Shown here one piece after another: positions 1-7,969 of a stretch of 64,000 bases of DNA. The stretch is taken from positions 14,787 to 78,786 of the forward strand of contig JAEWOP010000250.1 in the NCBI GenBank assembly GCA_023399635.1, read 5' to 3'. Numbering within the stretch: position 1 is the first letter of the stretch; every line of letters begins with the position of its first letter. The position numbers were made by a program, and so were the translations under genes. The stretch is from Pseudomonadota bacterium. Lineage in GTDB: Bacteria > Pseudomonadota > Alphaproteobacteria > Rhizobiales > Rhizobiaceae. The notes beneath the pieces are model-generated. The model saw only the letters and a program-made list of their open reading frames with translations. It made no database searches and had not been told where the DNA came from.

Positions 1-168
1 GCGGCTCTGCTGGCGGCGCATGCTGGTGGCTGGCTAGAACCGGGAGCGCTCGCCATTCTCGAGGAACGCGCCGATGTCTCGCCCCAGTTGGATCCAGTCT
101 TCAAGCTGATCGAACAGCGTGTCTTTGGCGATACGCGCATGCATTTCCTTCGTTATCAGCCGGCTTGA
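1..168 (+). CDS. rsmD: 16S rRNA (guanine-N2) methyltransferase RsmD, C-terminal end (partial)
   Basis: The window opens inside a reading frame whose last 55 residues run to a TGA at 166-168. The tail (WLEPGALAILEERAD, then VFGDTRMHFLRY) matches the C-terminal strand pattern of RsmD, the enzyme that methylates G966 of 16S rRNA on the 30S subunit, whose family ends in an FGDT-x-FLR type strand. The catalytic NPPY region lies outside the window, so the call rests on the tail alone. The patatin gene begins only 5 bases after the stop, suggesting co-transcription. Confidence 0.65.
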   Translation, partial: AALLAAHAGGWLEPGALAILEERADVSPQLDPVFKLIEQRVFGDTRMHFLRYQPA

Positions 169-173
169 ACGGG

Positions 174-1052
174 ATGAATACCAGGCTCGCGATGCCCGAT
201 GACGACACAATCAAAGGCAAGAGCGACCTCACATTTGCCGTCGCTTTTGGTGGCGGCGGCGCGCGCGGCATCTCGCATATCTGCGTCATCGAGGCCCTGA
301 ATGAGCTTGGCATCCGCCCAGTCGCAATCGCAGGGTCGTCGATTGGCGCTATCATGGGCGCAGCCATGGCGGCCGGCATGTCTGGTCGTGAGATCCATGA
401 CTACACAGTGGAAACGGTTGGCCCGCGGGGAACGCTCACCAACAAGCTCCTGAGCCTTGGTCCCGCGTCCATGCGTGACACGCTCGGAGGCTTCCGGTTT
501 GGCCAGTTCAACCTTGAGCTGGTCCTGAAGGCCTTACTGCCCCCGCCAATCCCGGAAGACTTCGACAGCCTTCAGATTCCGCTCAAGGTCATGGCGACTG
601 ATTACTATGGTCAGGCGGAGGTCGTATTGGAGTCGGGAAATCTCGCCACAGCCATTGCCGCCTCTGCCGCTCTACCGGGCATTTTCATGCCCGTCCGCAT
701 CAATGGTCGTATCATGATCGATGGCGGCGTTTTCAACCCGATCCCTTACGATCACCTGATGGATCTTGCGGATATCGTCATTGGCGTTGATGTCATCGGC
801 GCGCCGGAAGGCGATGGGTCTCAGGCACCGACCCGCATCGACAGCATGTTCGGGGCAAGTCAGCTGATGATGCAGTCGGCAATCGCGCTGAAGCTCAAGC
901 TGCAGCCACCGCACATCTTTCTGCGCCCACCGGTTAACCGGTACCGCGTGCTCGACTTCCGCAAGGCCGAGGAGATCCTGCAGCACTCCGCGAGCGTGAA
1001 AGATGACCTGAAGCGCGCCGTCGATGCCATTTACCTGGCGGCAGAAGGCTAG
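174..1052 (+). CDS. Patatin-like phospholipase (RssA/NTE-type)
   Basis: A 292-residue patatin domain protein, expected to be a serine lipid acyl hydrolase. Visible are the oxyanion loop GGGGARG (residues 26-32), the nucleophile elbow GSSIG (54-58) and the catalytic-dyad Asp in DGGVFNP (about residue 183), so the Ser-Asp dyad is complete. There is no signal peptide or membrane segment, which suggests a cytoplasmic or peripheral enzyme as in the RssA group. I chose the ATG at 174; a TTG at 165 overlaps the upstream stop codon and an ATG at 192 (MPDDDT) is also possible, because no strong ribosome site separates them. It overlaps the convergent antiporter remnant by 4 bases. The substrate cannot be told from sequence. 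Confidence 0.88.
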   Translation: MNTRLAMPDDDTIKGKSDLTFAVAFGGGGARGISHICVIEALNELGIRPVAIAGSSIGAIMGAAMAAGMSGREIHDYTVETVGPRGTLTNKLLSLGPASMRDTLGGFRFGQFNLELVLKALLPPPIPEDFDSLQIPLKVMATDYYGQAEVVLESGNLATAIAASAALPGIFMPVRINGRIMIDGGVFNPIPYDHLMDLADIVIGVDVIGAPEGDGSQAPTRIDSMFGASQLMMQSAIALKLKLQPPHIFLRPPVNRYRVLDFRKAEEILQHSASVKDDLKRAVDAIYLAAEG

Positions 1053-1810
1053 CCTGCGGCTTCCTCGGCTGCTGGGCTTTCCGGATCGGGCACCGGCGCA
1101 TGTTTCGGCTTCGTCAGCGGCTCCGGCTTCACCGGACGGTTGTGCAGCATGTGCCGACCTGCCGTCAGTCCGTCCGCTGCTTGGATCAGCAGGCGCTCCT
1201 CGTCACGCTTGCGGATATCCTCTCCGATGGCTTCTGCCTCGGCGCCGCTGATGCCCAACGCCTCCAGCGCCTTGCGCCCGAAGAGGAGCCCGGACTCCAG
1301 GGTCTCACGCAGTTCATAGTCCACGCCACGCGCGCGCAGCGAGATGGTGTGGATCCGGTCATAGGACCGGACGAACAGACGGACATTCGGAAACTCGGAC
1401 CGGATGAGATCGACGATCTTGTCGGTGACCTCCCGCTTCTGCGTCAAGACAGCCACGATCTTTGCCTTCTCGATTCCGGATGCCAGAAGCACTTCCTTTC
1501 GCGTGCCGTCACCGAAATAGATGCGGAAGCCAAATGATGCTGCCTGCCGCACGCGATCGGCGGAATCGTCGATGACGGTCACGTCCCGGCCGCCGGCCAG
1601 AAGGATCTGAGCTGCAATCTGCCCGAAGCGGGAAAAGCCGACCATCAGCACATCGGCTCCGGCTCCTTCGAAAGTCTCGTCCAGTTCCTCGAACGAGCAG
1701 CACGAGCATTTGGGTGAAGAGAGCCCCTGGTTCCATCGTGAAAATGACCTTGCCCGTGCCGGGTTGTCGGAAGAATCGCTGCCTGAGCCTTGATGCCTTA
1801 CTAGCTGCAC
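1049..1810 (-). pseudogene. CPA2/KefB-type cation:proton antiporter, C-terminal remnant
   Basis: From about position 1693 down to the stop at 1049 the frame encodes the cytosolic NAD-binding TrkA-N/RCK region of a KefB/KefC-family antiporter: a Rossmann strand VLMVGFSRFGQIAAQ, then VIDDSADRV and FGDGTRKEVLLASGI. Intact family members are about 600 residues with 10-13 membrane helices before this domain. Here no transmembrane domain exists: the open frame begins with about 35 low-complexity residues that do not resemble the family, and tldE starts on the opposite strand only 31 bases beyond. In a second frame a short hydrophobic stretch (ALFTQMLVLLV) joins the family segment, which fits a frameshift plus a large 5' deletion. 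It could be expressed as a free RCK domain, but decay is more likely. Confidence 0.75.
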
Positions 1811-1840
1811 AATAAATGGAGCCGCAACGAAAGGTACACA

Positions 1841-3187
1841 ATGTCCTCCGCAATCGATTCCGAAACTCTGTTGTCGCGCGCTGCGCAGTTGATCGATCTC
1901 GCCAAAGCGGCTGGAGCCGATCAGGCCGACGTTGTTGTCGTCCGCTCGCGCTCGCGCTCGGTCACCGTGCGTCTGGGCAAGGTAGAAGGAACGGAGGCCT
2001 CCGAAAGCGATGACTTCTCCTTGCGCGTCTTTGTCGGCAATAGGGTCGCCAGCGTCTCGGCCAATCCCGGCTTCGACATGAAGACATTGGCAGATCGCGC
2101 CGTTGCGATGGCGAAGGTTTCGCCGGAAGATCCTTACGTGCGCCTCGCCAACGAGAAGAACCTCGCTCGCGTCTACCCGGACCTCGATCTGTTTGATGCG
2201 GCTGACGTACCCACGGATGACCTTCGCGAGGCGGCGCTGGAGATGGAGCAGGCGGCACTTGATGTGGACGGCGTCAGCAATTCCTCAGGAGCCGGCGCAT
2301 CGGCGGGGATGGGTGGGCTGGTGCTTGTGACCTCCCACGGCTTTTCCGGAAGCTATATGGCAACCCGTTTCGGTCGCTCGGTCAGCGTAATTGCTGGCGA
2401 AGGCACCAAAATGGAGCGCGACTACGACTTCGACAGCCGCCTCTTTTTTGCCGATCTAGATGATCCCAAGGTAATCGGCAGACGTGCCGGTGAGCGGGTC
2501 GTGAAGCGGCTTGAACCTCGCCAGATGCCGACCGCCAAGGACCTCACCGTAGTGTTCGATCCGCGTATTGCCCGCGGCTTTGTTGGCCATATCGCCGGCG
2601 CCATCAACGGCGGCGCGGTTGCGCGCAAGACGAGCTTCCTGAAGGACAAGATGGACCAGCAGGTGCTGAAGCCGGGCCTCAGCATTACAGATGACCCGTT
2701 GATCGTGCGCGGCTCCTCCTCCCGGCCGTTCGATGGCGAAGGCATTTCCGGCGAACGGCTCGTGATGATCGAAGATGGCGTGCTGAAGCACTGGTTCCTT
2801 TCCACGTCTACCGGGCGGGAGCTTGGATTGGAAACGAATGGTCGCGGCGTGCGCGGCGGCACGTCTGTTGGTGCCGCCCCCACCAACCTTGCTTTGGAAC
2901 CGGGAGACATGTCGCCAGAGGAGCTGATTGCCAGCGTTGGCACCGGATTCTACGTGACGGAACTGATCGGCCAGGGGGTCAATATGGTCACGGGAGAATA
3001 CAGCCGTGGCGCCACGGGCTTCTGGATCGAAAACGGAAAGCTTGCCTACCCCGTTTCGGAGGTGACGATCGCATCCAACCTCAAAGACATGTTCATGCGG
3101 CTCACGCCTGCAAACGACATTGACCGCAAGTTCGGTATTGCCTCACCGACGATCGCTATCGAGGGCATGACCCTGGCGGGGCGGTAA
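1841..3187 (+). CDS. pmbA: TldD/PmbA family metalloprotease subunit (TldE/PmbA-like)
   Basis: A 448-residue member of the modulator-of-DNA-gyrase family, whose E. coli pair TldD-TldE forms a zinc-dependent protease that processes microcins and degrades unfolded peptides. The N-terminal domain (residues 1-140: RLGKVEGTEASESDDFSLRVFVGNR) and C-terminal domain (about 225-445, with GRGVRGGTSVGAAPTNL and GVNMVTGEYSRGATGFWIENG) are both full length. I see no HExxxH metal motif, which points to the PmbA/TldE-type subunit rather than TldD. The ATG at 1841 follows a purine-rich AACGAAAGG. The next gene begins 5 bases after the stop, so the two are probably one operon. No tldD partner is in this window. 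Confidence 0.9.
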   Translation: MSSAIDSETLLSRAAQLIDLAKAAGADQADVVVVRSRSRSVTVRLGKVEGTEASESDDFSLRVFVGNRVASVSANPGFDMKTLADRAVAMAKVSPEDPYVRLANEKNLARVYPDLDLFDAADVPTDDLREAALEMEQAALDVDGVSNSSGAGASAGMGGLVLVTSHGFSGSYMATRFGRSVSVIAGEGTKMERDYDFDSRLFFADLDDPKVIGRRAGERVVKRLEPRQMPTAKDLTVVFDPRIARGFVGHIAGAINGGAVARKTSFLKDKMDQQVLKPGLSITDDPLIVRGSSSRPFDGEGISGERLVMIEDGVLKHWFLSTSTGRELGLETNGRGVRGGTSVGAAPTNLALEPGDMSPEELIASVGTGFYVTELIGQGVNMVTGEYSRGATGFWIENGKLAYPVSEVTIASNLKDMFMRLTPANDIDRKFGIASPTIAIEGMTLAGR

Positions 3188-3191
3188 GCTC

Positions 3192-3998
3192 ATGGATGCT
3201 CGTCTTGATCGCTGGCATGAGGATCTGGCGCTGATCAAGCAGGCTGCATTGGAAGCCGGGCAGGTGGCATTGGCCTATTTCGGCCAGGAGCCGGAGGTCT
3301 GGTGGAAGAACGAAGGCCGCTCGCCCGTCAGTGCGGCCGATTTCGCTGCCAATGACAAGCTGCAGGGGATGTTGATGGCCGCAAGACCAGACTACGGCTG
3401 GCTGTCAGAAGAAACCGATGATGACGCGGCAAGGCTCAGCAAGGAAACCCTTTTCGTCGTCGATCCGATCGATGGCACGCGTGCCTTCATAGCAGGGCAG
3501 AAGACATGGTGCGTTTCCGTGGCAGTGGTTCATCGCGGACGTCCGGTTGCCGGCGTTCTCGTGGCGCCGGCGCTGGGCGAGGAGTTTTCTGCCGAGATCA
3601 GTGGCCCGGCCATCAAGAACGGCCATGCCATCGAGGTGGCGAAACCCTTGGAGTCGGAGCCGCTGAAGCTCGCTGTGGCAGAGGATGTATTGAAGTTGGT
3701 TCAGCCGGAGCACCGAAACTCGGTTCATCGTATCCGCCACGTTCCCTCCCTCGCATACCGGCTCGCGATGACGGCCGACGGAACGATCGACGGTACCATC
3801 GTCAAGCGCAATTCCCATGATTGGGATCTGGCGGCTGCCGACCTTATTCTTGAGCGCGCCGGCGGTCGTCTCGTGGATGCATCGGGGGAGCTGCTGATCT
3901 ACAATCGCGAGAGCGTCAAGCACGGCGTTCTGCGCGCTGGTGCCGGGCATGCTCTGGACAAGCTGCGGATGTTCATGCCAGACGATCCAACGGGTTGA
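3192..3998 (+). CDS. Inositol monophosphatase / 3'(2'),5'-bisphosphate nucleotidase family (CysQ-like)
   Basis: A 268-residue lithium-sensitive phosphatase family protein. The first metal-binding motif DPIDGTRAFIAG lies at about residues 90-101 and the second, SHDWDLAAADLILERAGG, at about 207-224; both carry the Asp residues that hold the Mg ions. The position-70 Glu pair is present as SEETDD. Family members dephosphorylate 3'-phosphoadenosine 5'-phosphate, inositol phosphates or fructose bisphosphate, and the sequence alone does not separate these. Placement after pmbA and before DUF4170 is a gene order I know from Rhizobiaceae. The ATG at 3192 sits 5 bases after the pmbA stop, so translational coupling is likely. 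Confidence 0.85.
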   Translation: MDARLDRWHEDLALIKQAALEAGQVALAYFGQEPEVWWKNEGRSPVSAADFAANDKLQGMLMAARPDYGWLSEETDDDAARLSKETLFVVDPIDGTRAFIAGQKTWCVSVAVVHRGRPVAGVLVAPALGEEFSAEISGPAIKNGHAIEVAKPLESEPLKLAVAEDVLKLVQPEHRNSVHRIRHVPSLAYRLAMTADGTIDGTIVKRNSHDWDLAAADLILERAGGRLVDASGELLIYNRESVKHGVLRAGAGHALDKLRMFMPDDPTG

Positions 3999-4054
3999 CC
4001 TTGTGGCTATGTGCAGCAAGCAGGCCTCTGGGGGGACTACTTAAGGGGTGAAAG

Positions 4055-4297
4055 ATGACGGAAACAAGTGAAAAGAAGCAACTTCTCCATCTGGTGATCG
4101 GTGGTGAACTTTCGAGCCTGAGCGGCGTGCAGTTCAAGGATCTGTCGAAGGTCGATATCGTCGGGATCTATCCGGATTATGCGAGCGCTTTGACAGTCTG
4201 GCGCTCCAAGGCACAGCAGACGGTCGACAACGCCCAGATGCGCTATTTTATTGTCCACCTGCACAAGCTGCTCGATCCAGAGCTTCGGGGCGAATAA
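4055..4297 (+). CDS. DUF4170 domain protein
   Basis: An 80-residue protein matching the short alphaproteobacterial DUF4170 family (LVIGGEL followed by VDIVGIYPDYASALTVWRSKAQQTVDNAQMRYFIVHLHKLLDPE). It has no membrane segment, signal peptide or cysteine. The function is unknown; the family is found beside lipid A and Kdo genes in rhizobia, and here it precedes waaA. The AAGGGGTGAAAG just before the ATG is a good ribosome site. The 164 bases between it and waaA hold no recognisable gene, only a small dyad (ACGGTTGCC/GGCGACCGT around 4318-4339). Confidence 0.85.
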   Translation: MTETSEKKQLLHLVIGGELSSLSGVQFKDLSKVDIVGIYPDYASALTVWRSKAQQTVDNAQMRYFIVHLHKLLDPELRGE

Positions 4298-4461
4298 CAC
4301 GATGATGGGGATAAGCTACGGTTGCCGCTTGGCGACCGTACACCTTATGTCGCATCGTGCCGGAACCCGATTTTGACGCAATCGAATACTAGATCTTTTC
4401 CGACGGCATCCGGAGGATATTCCAGCTTGGCGCAGGCGCCCACCCATCGAAGACATTTGCC

Positions 4462-5781
4462 ATGAAAAAGGGTTTGGCGCGTGTGGCCCTGACCGGATAC
4501 CGGCTGGCTGGGATTGTCTTGTACCCGCTGGCCTCTCCCTATATCGCCTACCGCGCCTATAAGGGCAAGGAAGACCGCCAGCGCCGCAACGAGCGCTTCG
4601 GTTATGCAAGCCAGCCACGGCCACGGGGACCGCTGGTGTGGCTCCACTCGGCAAGCGTCGGCGAAACTCTGGCGCTGATCCCGTTGATGCGCGAATTGTG
4701 CCGCCGGGAAATCCACGTGCTCCTGACCACCGGCACAGTAACCTCCGCGGAGCTGGTGCGGACACGTCTGGGCGATCAGGTGATACACCAGTACGTCCCT
4801 ATCGATCTTAAATTCCCGGTGAAACGCTTCCTCCGCTACTGGCGACCGGATGCATGCATCACTGCAGAATCGGAGATTTGGCCGACGACGGTATTGGAAC
4901 TGGCCCGGCGCAAGATCCCGCAAATCCGCGTCAATGCCCGTATCTCCGACAGGTCCTTCGAACGGTGGCAGCGCCACGACCGCGTTGCCGAAGCGTTGTT
5001 CGGACAGATGTCCCTCGTCGTTGCGCAAAGCGATGTCGATGCCGAACGCTTCAGGGATCTGGGCGCGTGGCCCGTGCTCGTTTCCGGCAACCTGAAAGGC
5101 GACACGGATCCACCACCCTGCGATATCTCCCTTGTCGAACGTTACCGGCAACAGATTGGGGATCGCAAGACATGGGCAGCGATCTCCACCTTCGAGGGCG
5201 AGGAGAAGGCGGCGGCAAAGATCCACAAGGCTCTCAAGGCAAGGAACGGCCAGCTCACCATTATCGTGCCTCGCCATCCGGAGCGTGCGGATGAAATCGA
5301 GGAGATGCTGGAGGCGCAGGGCCTGGTGGTGGCACGGCGGTCGCGCGACGATATCCTGACAGAGGAGACGGACATTTTCCTTGGCGACAGCATGGGGGAG
5401 ATGGGCCTGTATCTGCGCCTGACGGAGGTCGCCTTTGTTGGACGCTCTTTGACGGGTGAGGGCGGTCAGAACCCGTTGGAGCCGGCAATGCTGAGCTGCG
5501 CCGTGCTGTCCGGCAGCAAAGTTGATAATTTCCGTGATGCTTACTCCAACCTCGTCCGCAGGGGGGGAGCTCGGTTGGTGCGTGACACCGAAATGCTGGC
5601 GAAAGCAGTGCACTATCTGTTGAGCAACGAGATAGCCCGCAAGAAGATGATCGAGGCAGGCCAGGAAACGATCCAGGAAATGCGTGGCGCGCTTTCGGCA
5701 ACCGTGAAGGCGCTCGAACCTTATCTCAATCCACTCACCGTCAGCGCCCGTCTTCAGCCGAGAAGCATGGCGGCGCAATGA
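4462..5781 (+). CDS. waaA: 3-deoxy-D-manno-octulosonic acid (Kdo) transferase
   Basis: A 439-residue GT30 glycosyltransferase that adds Kdo from CMP-Kdo to the lipid A precursor on the inner face of the cytoplasmic membrane. The N-terminal hydrophobic anchor (about 8-30) precedes WLHSASVGETLALIPL and the family block AESEIWPTTVLELARRKIPQIRVNARISDRS. The C-terminal nucleotide-sugar domain includes VPRHPERADEI and GRSLTGEGGQNPLEPAM, where GGxNPLE is the WaaA signature. Length is normal for the family. Its stop overlaps the start of the HAD gene by 4 bases, so the lipid A genes appear coupled. Mono- versus bifunctionality cannot be told from this reading. Confidence 0.95.
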   Translation: MKKGLARVALTGYRLAGIVLYPLASPYIAYRAYKGKEDRQRRNERFGYASQPRPRGPLVWLHSASVGETLALIPLMRELCRREIHVLLTTGTVTSAELVRTRLGDQVIHQYVPIDLKFPVKRFLRYWRPDACITAESEIWPTTVLELARRKIPQIRVNARISDRSFERWQRHDRVAEALFGQMSLVVAQSDVDAERFRDLGAWPVLVSGNLKGDTDPPPCDISLVERYRQQIGDRKTWAAISTFEGEEKAAAKIHKALKARNGQLTIIVPRHPERADEIEEMLEAQGLVVARRSRDDILTEETDIFLGDSMGEMGLYLRLTEVAFVGRSLTGEGGQNPLEPAMLSCAVLSGSKVDNFRDAYSNLVRRGGARLVRDTEMLAKAVHYLLSNEIARKKMIEAGQETIQEMRGALSATVKALEPYLNPLTVSARLQPRSMAAQ

Positions 5782-6506
5782 TGCGCACCTCCTTCGGCGA
5801 AATCCAGGGCATCCTCTTCGACAAGGACGGCACGCTCATTCTCTATGACGAGAGCTGGGGGCCGGTGAACCGGGAAGCGGCGCGGATCGCGGCTGCCGGT
5901 CAGGAGCATATTGAGCTGCGCCTGCTTGACGCTGCTGGCATGGATCCGGTTTCCGGCCATACGCGTGCCGATAGCCTCCTGGCCGCTGGCAACGCCGCCG
6001 AGATCGCTGCCGGCTTTGTCGCAGCCGGCTCTCCGCTTCCGGTGGCGGAACTGACGGTGCTGCTTGATGCGCTCTTCGTGCAGGCCACTGAATATGCCGT
6101 GCCTGTGACGGATCTGCGGATACTGTTCTCGCGGCTGAAGGCACGCGGCCTGAAGCTTGGCATCGCGTCAAGCGACAACGAACGCTCAATCCGCTCCACG
6201 GTGCACCGTTTTGGGATCGATAGCCATGTCGATTTCATTGCCGGATACGATAGCGGTTATGGTGGGAAACCAGAGCCCGGCATGGTGCTTGGGTTCTGCG
6301 AGGCAACAGGGCTTGAGCCTAGCTGCGTCGCCGTAGTCGGAGACAACAACCACGACCTGATCATGGCGGCAAACGCGGGCGCTGGGCTGAAGATTGGCGT
6401 GTTGACCGGCACGGGCACCCGCCAGACGCTCGAACCACATGCCGATTTCTGCCTCGACTGTATAGCCTCCATCGAGGCGCTCCTCCTGGAGCAGACTGGC
6501 GCCTGA
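5778..6506 (+). CDS. HAD-superfamily hydrolase (phosphoglycolate phosphatase/GmhB-like)
   Basis: A 242-residue HAD phosphatase. Motif I is LFDKDGTLI near residue 12, which carries both catalytic Asp residues; motif II is GIASSDN at about residue 131; motif IV is VVGDNNHDLIMAANAG at about residue 186, followed by IGVLTGTG. A helical cap (about 25-105) between motifs I and II puts it in subfamily I. It overlaps waaA by 4 bases (ATGATG at 5778; either ATG may be used) and lies before lpxK. That position suggests a sugar-phosphate or Kdo-related phosphatase, but this is inference from context; the family has very broad substrates. Confidence 0.85.
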   Translation: MMRTSFGEIQGILFDKDGTLILYDESWGPVNREAARIAAAGQEHIELRLLDAAGMDPVSGHTRADSLLAAGNAAEIAAGFVAAGSPLPVAELTVLLDALFVQATEYAVPVTDLRILFSRLKARGLKLGIASSDNERSIRSTVHRFGIDSHVDFIAGYDSGYGGKPEPGMVLGFCEATGLEPSCVAVVGDNNHDLIMAANAGAGLKIGVLTGTGTRQTLEPHADFCLDCIASIEALLLEQTGA

Positions 6507-6593
6507 AGCGCTCCGCTGACCATCACCCTTGCCTTTTTCAGAAAACTCCCTTTTGGTGCCCGCCTGTTTGGCGTGACTTGGAGAAGCTCATCA

Positions 6594-7628
6594 ATGGTGT
6601 CGGAAGCGCCTCCCTTCTGGTGGACGAAGGCCGATTGGCGTGCCTGGAGCCTCTCGCCCCTCTCGTTTGTGTATGGCAAGGTTTCGGGTAAACGCCTCGC
6701 CGAGGGCAGGCGGGCTCGTGTTTCAGCGCCGGTCATCTGTGTCGGCAACTTCACCGTGGGCGGAGCCGGAAAAACGCCAACGGCAATCGCTCTTGCTCGC
6801 GCTGCCAAGGAACGCGGGCTCAAACCCGGAATTCTCAGCCGCGGCTACGGCGGATCGCTGGACGTCACGACACTTGTTGATCCTCACCATCATCGTGCTG
6901 GTGCTGTGGGTGACGAGGCCCTGCTCCTGGCGCGGGAGGCGACCACCGTCATTTCTCGCCGCCGCGTCGAAGGCGCAGGGAGGCTGGTGAGCGAAGGAGC
7001 TGACCTGATCATCATGGACGATGGCTTCCAGAGCGCGCAGATCGCAATCGATTTCGCCCTGATCGTCATTGATAGCGTCCGCGGGATCGGAAACGGGCAT
7101 CTGGTGCCCGGAGGACCGGTTCGGGCGCCGATCGCGGAGCAGATGCGTCACCTGTCGGCCATCCTCAAGGTTGGCAACGGTGATGCCGCGGACGCCTTGG
7201 TGCGGCAGGCGGCTAGGGCAGGCAAGCCCTTCTATGTCGCCTCATTGATACCGCGGGCGGCGCCGGATCTGGCGGGTCGGGCTGTGCTGGCGTTTGCTGG
7301 TATTGCCGACCCGGCGAAATTCTATCGGACGGTTGAGGCGCTGGGTGCAGACCTTGTCGAGCGCCGCTCCTTCCCGGATCATCATTACTTCGCAGAAGAC
7401 GAAGTCGCGGAGCTGCTTGCGGACGCCGAGGGCCGCGGTCTCCTTCCGGTCACGACGGCAAAGGATGCCGCGCGATTGGTTGGCGGCCATGGGAAGGCGG
7501 AGGCGCTTCTTCAGAAGCTTCGGGTCGTCGAGGTCGACATGACCTTTGACAATCCCCATGCTCCAAGTCAGATCATCGAGCTTGCGATGGCGACCTACCG
7601 CAGGAGGCGGCTCCAGGAGAGCAGGTAG
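6594..7628 (+). CDS. lpxK: Tetraacyldisaccharide 4'-kinase
   Basis: A 344-residue lipid A 4'-kinase that phosphorylates the disaccharide precursor to give lipid IVA at the inner membrane. The N-terminal PPFWW...[14 protein letters not shown] amphipathic membrane helix leads into the P-loop [14 protein letters not shown] (about residues 50-63), then SRGYGG and the Walker-B-like DDGFQ block (about residue 141). Length is typical. I chose the ATG at 6594 rather than the upstream GTG at 6573 because a GGAG at 6580-6583 is well spaced from it and because family members begin with a similar [10 protein letters not shown]. It follows the HAD gene by about 90 bases. Confidence 0.95.
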   Translation: MVSEAPPFWWTKADWRAWSLSPLSFVYGKVSGKRLAEGRRARVSAPVICVGNFTVGGAGKTPTAIALARAAKERGLKPGILSRGYGGSLDVTTLVDPHHHRAGAVGDEALLLAREATTVISRRRVEGAGRLVSEGADLIIMDDGFQSAQIAIDFALIVIDSVRGIGNGHLVPGGPVRAPIAEQMRHLSAILKVGNGDAADALVRQAARAGKPFYVASLIPRAAPDLAGRAVLAFAGIADPAKFYRTVEALGADLVERRSFPDHHYFAEDEVAELLADAEGRGLLPVTTAKDAARLVGGHGKAEALLQKLRVVEVDMTFDNPHAPSQIIELAMATYRRRRLQESR

Positions 7629-7648
7629 CCGTGCAAGGAGCGATTCCG

Positions 7649-7882
7649 TCAGCCGCGGGTCTGTGTCGGCAGGATACCCGCCCGCTTGTCCGCTTCTAGC
7701 GAGGCTGCTGCGTCAACATAGGCTTCCTGTCGCGCAACGCTCCAATAGCGGAGCTCATCCAAGGGAATGGTGGCGCCGGTGACGGCGCAGACGACATGGG
7801 AGCCAGCCGATAGCATCTGGTAATCGCCATCGAGATACCGGATCCTCGCTTCTCGGCTGCCGCTTCCCTCGAACCGGTTCAT
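7649..7882 (-). CDS. DUF2093 family protein
   Basis: A 77-residue protein beginning MNRFEGSGSREARIRYLDGDYQML and continuing GSHVVCAVTGATIPLDELRYWSVARQEAYVDA, the pattern of the small alphaproteobacterial DUF2093 family, which typically sits between lpxK and mutL in rhizobia. There is a single cysteine and no signal peptide. The GGAGA upstream (minus strand) supports the start at 7882. It is convergent with lpxK, with 20 bases between the stops. Function unknown. Confidence 0.88.
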   Translation of the reverse strand: MNRFEGSGSREARIRYLDGDYQMLSAGSHVVCAVTGATIPLDELRYWSVARQEAYVDAAASLEADKRAGILPTQTRG

Positions 7883-7969
7883 CTGTCGTCTCCTGCAAAA
7901 TTCATGCACCGGCCTTTACAGCGAGCGCCGCGTCAGCGCCAGCCTTCTGTGGCAGCGATTCTCGGTCCG

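Noticed and set aside
4345..5778. A 477-residue open frame on the minus strand over waaA
   Set aside because: The plus strand encodes a clear WaaA with its signature motif; the minus frame shows no domain.
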